Of a DNA stretch of 29,210 nucleotides, positions 24,813 through 29,210 are shown one piece after another. The notes under the pieces were generated by a model. The model was given only the letters and a program-made list of their open reading frames with translations, had not been told where the DNA came from and searched no databases. Positions within the stretch are counted from its first letter, which is position 1; each line of letters opens with the position of its first letter. Both the position numbers and the translations under genes were made by a program. This DNA is from Methanobacteriota archaeon. GTDB lineage: Archaea; Halobacteriota; Bog-38; Methanoflorentales; Methanoflorentaceae. Location of the stretch: positions 1 through 29,210 of the forward strand of contig PMYA01000127.1 in the NCBI GenBank assembly GCA_003170935.1, in the 5' to 3' direction.

Positions 24813-25610
24813 TCACGTTGATTCGTGCAGCGCGACATTAAACACACTTAATGTAGCCATGATAGCCTCTTCTGTTCGCACCGTTTCTGTGCCTTGGTCA
24901 GGAATCGTATTAACGACAAAGTCTGACGCTTCCTCGATCGATAGCCCGGCTTCGTTTAAAAGCGCTTCTACTCCGCGGTTTGGAGCGCCAAAGACGAAGG
25001 TTGTCAAGCCGGTGCCTCTCCTTTTAATTTCATCGCACATTTCAGGGTTTATCACCTGTCCGCGCTTCGCAGCGGTCACCACAAACCCTTCCAGTGCCTC
25101 TTTGATGCTAGCGGTCACCCGAACCGAGTATCCCCAATATTCAGGTGGCTTTTGAATCGCTTCAACTTCGAGCGGATCTCGCGAAAAGATCTTAACTGTC
25201 ACGCGCTCCCCCTTGCGCAGCGTATTCGTGCACAAAAAGGCTGGGCAATCCAAACCGATTTCCACCCAAGCGCAGCCAGTTCCGACGTCTATCACAATTC
25301 CATCACGGACGTTATCTTGCTCGTGCACATGATGACGGGTTTTTAAAGGGGGGACAACCCCGATATATCTCAATTCATTTGAACGCGGGAAAAGCAGCTT
25401 TCGAAGGTACTGCGGCGCCTCCATGTACTGCAATATCGCCGCGATGAATCGACTGTCATCGTGCGCAGGGTCGCGATAGATCGCGATGCGATTTACCCTA
25501 AACAGTGCTGCCGCCCGAGCTATTTGTCCGACCTTATATGTCTTGATTTTCTGATCAGCCGTTTCAATGGTCAGAGAGGACGGTATAGCGAGCTGTATCT
25601 CAGGGTACAT
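24813..25610 (-). CDS. SPOUT-type RNA methyltransferase (DUF171/Methyltrn_RNA_3 family)
   Basis: Archaeal member of the family that includes human C9orf114, a SPOUT-fold RNA methyltransferase with an inserted OB-fold. Seen: LAIPSSLTIETADQKIK at the N-terminus, YLRKLLFPRSNELRYIGVVP plus the LKTRHH segment (~90-115), the inserted OB-like part (~120-165), PPEYWGYSVRV, and the C-terminal TFVFGAPNRGVEAL followed by NTIPDQGTETVRTEEAIMAT, the SAM-binding knot region. Length 265 aa, usual for archaea. A place directly upstream of uL3 is common in archaea and suggests rRNA modification or ribosome assembly, but the target base is not established here. The ATG has no clear Shine-Dalgarno. Confidence 0.88.
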   Translation of the reverse strand: MYPEIQLAIPSSLTIETADQKIKTYKVGQIARAAALFRVNRIAIYRDPAHDDSRFIAAILQYMEAPQYLRKLLFPRSNELRYIGVVPPLKTRHHVHEQDNVRDGIVIDVGTGCAWVEIGLDCPAFLCTNTLRKGERVTVKIFSRDPLEVEAIQKPPEYWGYSVRVTASIKEALEGFVVTAAKRGQVINPEMCDEIKRRGTGLTTFVFGAPNRGVEALLNEAGLSIEEASDFVVNTIPDQGTETVRTEEAIMATLSVFNVALHEST

Positions 25611-25672
25611 CTTCGCTCGTTCTTCGCAATAACACTTAAACCCGTGTAATCTTTAGAACTGCAACAAAGCTA

Positions 25673-25682
25673 CTTAAAGGTT
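25673..25682 (-). promoter_or_regulatory. Promoter (TATA box) of the S10/spc operon
   Basis: On the minus strand ACCTTTAAGT, preceded by purine-rich GAA, fits an archaeal BRE plus TATA box. It lies 63-72 nt before the methyltransferase ATG, giving a leader of about 40 nt. It is the only good candidate for the long minus-strand operon in the divergent intergenic region. Confidence 0.55.
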
Positions 25683-25803
25683 TCTGACGCGGTTACAGCG
25701 CGTCACAGGATTCCGATAGCATGCTTGCAGCAGATAGCAGGGAGTTCCCCCCGTAAGAACACGAAAGCGGTCCCGGGAGGTCACTGAACGGGCAACGCTA
25801 CAA

Positions 25804-25812
25804 TTTTATAAA
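25804..25812 (+). promoter_or_regulatory. Candidate TATA box for the beta-RFAP synthase operon
   Basis: TTTTATAAA on the plus strand, 269-277 nt before the beta-RFAP synthase ATG. If used, the transcript would carry a ~240-nt leader that includes the hairpin at 25942-25998. A second A/T-rich candidate, TAAAAATTAA at 25881-25890, would give a ~170-nt leader. Which is used cannot be decided from sequence. The stretch 25683-25803 shows no gene or tRNA. Confidence 0.4.
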
Positions 25813-25941
25813 ACACTAATTACACACAAAATCCGTTCATACGGTTTGCGACTGGCAATGCCCACCGAAAGAAATAACTGTAAAAATTAAGACTTAGTAG
25901 CTCAAACGCAAAGTCAAAGACGTGCACTATCTACAGCTCAA

Positions 25942-25998
25942 CAAACTGACAGGGGTAACAACTGACTCTCCTCATGGAAGTTGAGTTAGTTCAGTTTG
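25942..25998 (+). promoter_or_regulatory. Nested inverted repeat upstream of beta-RFAP synthase
   Basis: Outer arms CAAACTGA (25942-25949) and TCAGTTTG (25991-25998) are perfectly complementary. Inner arms AACTGACTC (25960-25968) and GAGTTAGTT (25983-25991) pair with one G-T wobble, sharing one base with the outer arm. The 14-nt loop 25969-25982 contains an ATG that begins a 36-codon ORF. Could be an RNA hairpin in the leader or a DNA-level operator; no known riboswitch was recognised. Confidence 0.45.
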
Positions 25999-26084
25999 CT
26001 GCCCTAGCCGAAATACCAAAACCGCTCTGTAATCAGAATCTATTGTTAATCAAAACGGTACGTCGAATCGACCAAGTGACATGA
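25974..26084 (+). CDS. Possible 36-aa upstream ORF overlapping the beta-RFAP synthase start
   Basis: Translates as MEVELVQFAALAEIPKPLCN and 16 further residues, and its TGA overlaps the next gene's start as ATGA, the usual form of translational coupling in archaea. Its ATG lies in the loop of the inverted repeat at 25942-25998. There is no clear Shine-Dalgarno before it and no recognised family. It may be a leader peptide or chance; low confidence that it is translated. Confidence 0.22.
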   Translation: MEVELVQFAALAEIPKPLCNQNLLLIKTVRRIDQVT

Positions 26085-27031
26085 TTCAAGTAGTAACACC
26101 TTCGCGGCTTCATATTACGCTCATTGACTTAAATGGAGCGTTGGGACGAATTGACGGTGGCGTTGGTCTTACTCTCGACTATCCATCAATAAGAATCAAC
26201 GCAAAAAAAGATGCGCAACTTTCAGTTTCAGGAACCACAGAGTTCGCAGAGAGGATCAAGAGTGCTGCTTCTGCAGTTCTAACACAATATAATATCAACG
26301 GCGTCGCTATCGACATGGTTCAAGAATACCCTAACCACGTGGGTCTTGGTTCGGGAACACAGGTCGCCCTTGCCGTAGGGACCGCAATAAGCGAGCTCTA
26401 TGATCTTAACCTCAGTCCGACGACTATCGCAAAATTGACGGGGAGAGGAGGTACCTCCGGCATAGGTGTAGCAGCCTACGAGTTTGGCGGCTTCCTCGTT
26501 GATGGGGGTCACAAAGACAAAAGGGAATTCTTGCCATCATCGGCTTCAGGCAAATTCGGTCCTGGACCAATAATCGCCCGTCACGATTTTCCAGATTGGG
26601 CGATCGTTCTAGCTATTCCAAACTTACGCGGAGCAAGCGACAAACGCGAAATCGACGTTTTCAAAAAACAGTCCCCGCTGCCGCTCAACGAGGTTCAGGA
26701 GCTATGCCACATCATCTTGATGGAAATGCTGCCGGCTGTAGTAGAACATGACATTGAAAGCTTTGGACGTTCGATCAACCAAGTGCAGACGCTTGGCTTC
26801 AAGCGCCGTGAACTTGAACTCCAGCCTTTTTGTGCGCATCTCGTTCAATTCATGCGCGAAAATGGAGCGATCGGCGCTGGAATGAGTTCTTTTGGTCCCG
26901 TCGTTTATGGGATAACCGAGGGAAAACAGCTGCTAAAAGCAGTTGAGAGCTATTTGAACGACTCTATCGGCGGAAAAGTGCGTCAAGTAAAAGCGCAAAA
27001 CACCGGTGCTTATGTTCAAGAAATTCCGTAG
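26081..27031 (+). CDS. mptG: Beta-ribofuranosylaminobenzene 5'-phosphate synthase (beta-RFAP synthase)
   Basis: First committed enzyme of methanopterin synthesis: condenses phosphoribosyl pyrophosphate with a benzoate (4-aminobenzoate or 4-hydroxybenzoate) with loss of CO2 and diphosphate. It belongs to the GHMP-kinase superfamily: VVTPSRLHITLIDLNG at residues 4-19 and the phosphate-binding HVGLGSGTQVALA at ~86-98 are the signatures; RGGTSGIGVAAYEFGGFLVD near residue 130 is specific to beta-RFAP synthases. Length 316 aa, typical. The gene indicates tetrahydromethanopterin-based C1 metabolism. It is followed 41 nt later by a chorismate-lyase-like gene, which could supply the aromatic substrate. 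The ATG lacks a strong ribosome site, and an upstream ORF ends on it. Confidence 0.93.
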   Translation: MIQVVTPSRLHITLIDLNGALGRIDGGVGLTLDYPSIRINAKKDAQLSVSGTTEFAERIKSAASAVLTQYNINGVAIDMVQEYPNHVGLGSGTQVALAVGTAISELYDLNLSPTTIAKLTGRGGTSGIGVAAYEFGGFLVDGGHKDKREFLPSSASGKFGPGPIIARHDFPDWAIVLAIPNLRGASDKREIDVFKKQSPLPLNEVQELCHIILMEMLPAVVEHDIESFGRSINQVQTLGFKRRELELQPFCAHLVQFMRENGAIGAGMSSFGPVVYGITEGKQLLKAVESYLNDSIGGKVRQVKAQNTGAYVQEIP

Positions 27032-27072
27032 AGCCAAAGCTCATTTTAAGATTTTGGAGTGTAACGATCCAT

Positions 27073-27606
27073 ATGGAAGGTTTAAACGCTAAGTTATCGA
27101 AGGCTCAACAGCTGTTGCTAAGGACAGACGGTTCAGTGACGACTTTACTTGAGGTACTGACAGGCAAACCCATTGTCGTGACGACTTTGCTGCAACAGGT
27201 CGTCAAAGCAGATACCGAAAGAGCAGTGGAGTTGGATATTGCAGAAGGGGACAACATAAACTATCGTGTCGTAGTTCTGAAAAACGAGGATGATGATCGG
27301 CCGCTCATCTACGCAGAGTCCTACACCCCTATCGGACGTCTGCAAAAAGACTTCAGACACGACCTGATGAAAGCCGATATACCTATAGGGCGAATTATGG
27401 CGCAACGAAAAATTGAATCACGGCGAGAGATTAGAAGTGTTGAGGAGACGTTGAACGAAGAGCTTAGCGACTTGTTTGGCGTTCCTCACAAAATACCCAT
27501 GTTGTCGCGCACCTATGATATCATAAGTCATGGAATGGTGCTGATTCGTATAACTGAGACGTTTCCTTCTACCAATTTTTCAAAAATAGCGATGGTGGGC
27601 CACTGA
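27073..27606 (+). CDS. Chorismate-lyase-like protein (DUF98/Rv2949c-like family)
   Basis: Small protein of the chorismate pyruvate-lyase-like superfamily; mycobacterial Rv2949c makes 4-hydroxybenzoate from chorismate. Family features: RTDGSVTTLLEVLTGKPI at ~18-35, an EGDNINYRVVVL strand near residue 79, YAESYTPIGRL with conserved Glu-Ser near residue 105, and ISHGMVLIRITETFP near the C-terminus with a Glu in the expected catalytic strand. Length 177 aa, typical. It lies 41 nt after beta-RFAP synthase, with GGAGTG about 12-18 nt before its ATG. Supply of 4-hydroxybenzoate for methanopterin is a strong inference from context; some family members act instead as regulators (UTRA-like fold), so activity is not proven. 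Confidence 0.78.
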   Translation: MEGLNAKLSKAQQLLLRTDGSVTTLLEVLTGKPIVVTTLLQQVVKADTERAVELDIAEGDNINYRVVVLKNEDDDRPLIYAESYTPIGRLQKDFRHDLMKADIPIGRIMAQRKIESRREIRSVEETLNEELSDLFGVPHKIPMLSRTYDIISHGMVLIRITETFPSTNFSKIAMVGH

Positions 27607-27693
27607 TAGCGCCAGCTTGCTATGCGACGCCAACTGAATAACCTAGCTAAGAGCATCTTGGTATTAGAATTATTTTAGCTCAGCAAACCCAAA

Positions 27694-28923
27694 TCAGTTA
27701 GCTCGTCTCTTTAACATCGCAGCCACAACTGTACCCAATAGTAAGCCAAGCATCGCGGATATACCCTCAAATCCCGGCGTTAGAGCACGCTGAGACGCGG
27801 TGGCTGAGGTAATGTTCTCGTCTATGCTAGAACTTGTGGGAGAAAGCGTGAGAGATGGGGTCGGGGTCGCTTGAACCGAACCGTAGTTTTCCATCGGCTT
27901 AACTAGAGGAAACTTATCTCGCCCAAAAGAAGAGTCGCCGATTCCGTTTCCGTCTGAATCGTTTCCGACGTAATTCGAATAGTAATTACCGACAAAACCG
28001 CTGAAAAGATTTCCATTAAACGTGTAATTCAGTTTTTTTGTCGAGTTGATGTTGTTATCTTCCTGCGTATAGAAATGGCTTTTTTCATCAATAAAGTTAT
28101 TAAAGTAAAACGTATTGCCTCGTGAGTCTCCAATCAGGACACCGTTTTCCTCGTTCGCTTTGAAAACATTGTACGAAAACTTGTTATTGTCAGACCCGTC
28201 TCGAAGTCGCACGCCAAACTGTGCATTTGAACTTATCGTATTGTTGGAAAAAGCGTTGCCTTGTGACTGGTAAAGAGAGGCGCCAAAGTTGTTATTGTTG
28301 CTCAAATCGCATCGAACAACGTTGTTGTTGTTCGAATTAAACATATAAATGCCATCACTTAGTGAAGCTTTACCGCCGCCACCTTTTTCATTCGTAGCGC
28401 TGTTGTTTGAAAGTTTATTCCCAGACGATCCGTCTAAATAAATGCCAAAACCGTTACCATCGAGGTTATTATTGCTTACTAGATTAGATGTTGCATTAGC
28501 CAAGTAAACCCCAAAAACGTTGCCATTTACGACACAGTTAGTTAGTATGCAGTTCGAAGTTTGCCCAAACGATACGCCCTTATTCCCTCCCGTGATGGTG
28601 AAACCTTGTATGGTAATGTCGGCGCTGCCGAGCAAAAAGACTTCTTTGCTCGTGTCTGAAGCCTTAACTATGGTCGCTTGCGCTCCACTCGTGGATACTA
28701 TCTTAATGGGCTTGTCTATTGCGATATTCTCAACGTAAGTTCCGGGGCTTACAAGTATTGTGTCGCCAGCGTTAGCAGCATTAACCGCTGCTGAAATTGT
28801 GGTATATTTTTCCTCCCCGCCGACTTTCAGCTCACTTGCACTAACGCGGGTGATTGACGCGGAGACGACCCCAGCCAAAACGATAGACACAATAAGTAAC
28901 TGTAGTAATTTCCCAGCTTTCAT
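27694..28923 (-). CDS. Secreted parallel beta-helix (NosD-like) surface protein with PGF-CTERM-like tail
   Basis: Exported protein of unknown role. It has a signal peptide (KAGKLLQLLIVSIVLAGVVS, residues 2-21), then from ~residue 40 a right-handed beta-helix: TISAAVNAANAGDTILVSPG opens it, as in NosD/CASH-type proteins, followed by many ~22-residue turns rich in N-x-x-x-N-x-(I/F) such as NNNNVV, NAFSNN and NKFSYN up to ~residue 330. A Ser/Thr/Pro-rich spacer (~350-380) leads to PGF at 383-385, a hydrophobic helix and the basic end KRR. This tripartite end is what archaeosortase A recognises for lipid anchoring. Asn-Xaa-Ser/Thr sites are abundant, so glycosylation is likely. Monocistronic, converging on the chorismate-lyase-like gene. 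Confidence 0.87.
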   Translation of the reverse strand: MKAGKLLQLLIVSIVLAGVVSASITRVSASELKVGGEEKYTTISAAVNAANAGDTILVSPGTYVENIAIDKPIKIVSTSGAQATIVKASDTSKEVFLLGSADITIQGFTITGGNKGVSFGQTSNCILTNCVVNGNVFGVYLANATSNLVSNNNLDGNGFGIYLDGSSGNKLSNNSATNEKGGGGKASLSDGIYMFNSNNNNVVRCDLSNNNNFGASLYQSQGNAFSNNTISSNAQFGVRLRDGSDNNKFSYNVFKANEENGVLIGDSRGNTFYFNNFIDEKSHFYTQEDNNINSTKKLNYTFNGNLFSGFVGNYYSNYVGNDSDGNGIGDSSFGRDKFPLVKPMENYGSVQATPTPSLTLSPTSSSIDENITSATASQRALTPGFEGISAMLGLLLGTVVAAMLKRRAN

Positions 28924-29010
28924 AATTATCGGGTGAGAATAAATGCTCGCAATCTTACCCTATCAAACTGTGCGAAGTGCCACTCGGTTAGTATTTCTGT
29001 TGCTGAGTGA

Positions 29011-29020
29011 TATAAAAATA
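29011..29020 (-). promoter_or_regulatory. Candidate TATA box for the beta-helix surface protein
   Basis: TATTTTTATA on the minus strand, 88-97 nt before the ATG, giving a leader of about 65 nt. The remaining sequence to the window end (29021-29210) shows no convincing gene; a small inverted repeat ACAGAA-5 nt-TTCTGT lies at 29089-29105. Confidence 0.4.
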
Positions 29021-29210
29021 TCTAAATGTGCAACTTTCGTCAAAGGCAACGGGCTCACCTCAACCAGTTATGAAATATTACTAAGGAAACAGAAGACCGT
29101 TCTGTCTTTTCAAATCATAACAGGTTATGCTATACGGTTAGGTTATAGTAACTATTGAATTGAGTTGCGAAGCTTGATAAGTACTATCGCCTGAAAATGT
29201 CAGTGTGATG

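Noticed and set aside
25683..25803. Possible tRNA or small RNA gene in the GC-richer part of the divergent intergenic region
   Set aside because: No cloverleaf, T-loop sequence or box C/D and H/ACA pattern could be built by eye. A tRNAscan and an Rfam covariance search would settle it.
29089..29105. ACAGAA/TTCTGT inverted repeat and nearby GGTTA repeats at the window end
   Set aside because: Short and common by chance in A/T-rich sequence, with no gene downstream inside the window to relate it to.
28943..29158. 71-codon plus-strand ORF (MLAILPYQTVRS...) behind a GGGTGAGA sequence
   Set aside because: It has no recognisable family and runs antisense through the probable promoter and leader of the beta-helix gene. 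The A/T-rich composition and low-complexity look fit non-coding DNA.
1..29210. CRISPR arrays, insertion sequences, integrases or defence genes
   Set aside because: No regular direct repeats, transposase motifs or known defence domains were seen; most of the window is core housekeeping genes.

Overview
The window reads as a chromosomal segment of a methanopterin-using euryarchaeon (a methanogen, ANME-type or related lineage). The evidence is a ribosomal S10/spc gene string in archaeal order that includes archaea/eukaryote-only members (eL19, eL32, eS4, Rpp29, Cbf5), an archaeal SecY and AdkA-type adenylate kinase, the archaeal cobamide genes cobZ and cobY, beta-RFAP synthase of methanopterin synthesis, A/T-rich archaeal TATA boxes, and a PGF-CTERM-like surface protein. 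The exact lineage cannot be fixed by eye; CobZ and the gene set are compatible with a Methanosarcina/Methanomicrobia relative.

Layout. (1) 18-2976, plus strand: a tight cluster of three membrane proteins, an M50 site-2-type protease with CBS domains, a TraB-family protein, and a second, smaller M50-like protease. (2) 3124-4302, plus: a lone radical SAM/SPASM enzyme with its own promoter and a codon preference unlike its neighbours. (3) 4463-7098, plus: aspartate kinase, then purM. (4) 7283-9106, plus: cobZ-cobS-cobY, which together build and attach the lower-ligand nucleotide loop of cobamides. (5) 9110-25610, minus: one long translation/secretion operon. Read from its promoter at about 25678 the order is a SPOUT-type RNA methyltransferase, uL3, uL4, uL23, uL2, uS19, uL22, uS3, uL29, Rpp29, uS17, uL14, uL24, eS4, uL5, uS14, uS8, uL6, eL32, eL19, uL18, uS5, uL30, uL15, SecY, AdkA, Cmk, Cbf5, and finally MobB, which has its own possible promoter. 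Many junctions are ATGA, GTGA or TAATG overlaps, so translation is probably coupled. (6) 25611-26080: a divergent intergenic region with a promoter on each side and an unusual hairpin plus a short upstream ORF. (7) 26081-27606, plus: beta-RFAP synthase and a chorismate-lyase-like gene, a plausible pair supplying and using the aromatic precursor of methanopterin. (8) 27694-28923, minus: a secreted parallel beta-helix protein with a C-terminal sorting tail.

No tRNA, rRNA, CRISPR array, insertion sequence or integrase was seen. Most of the window is conserved core genome. The least explained parts are the orphan radical SAM enzyme, the leader region before beta-RFAP synthase, and the M50/TraB/M50 membrane cluster.
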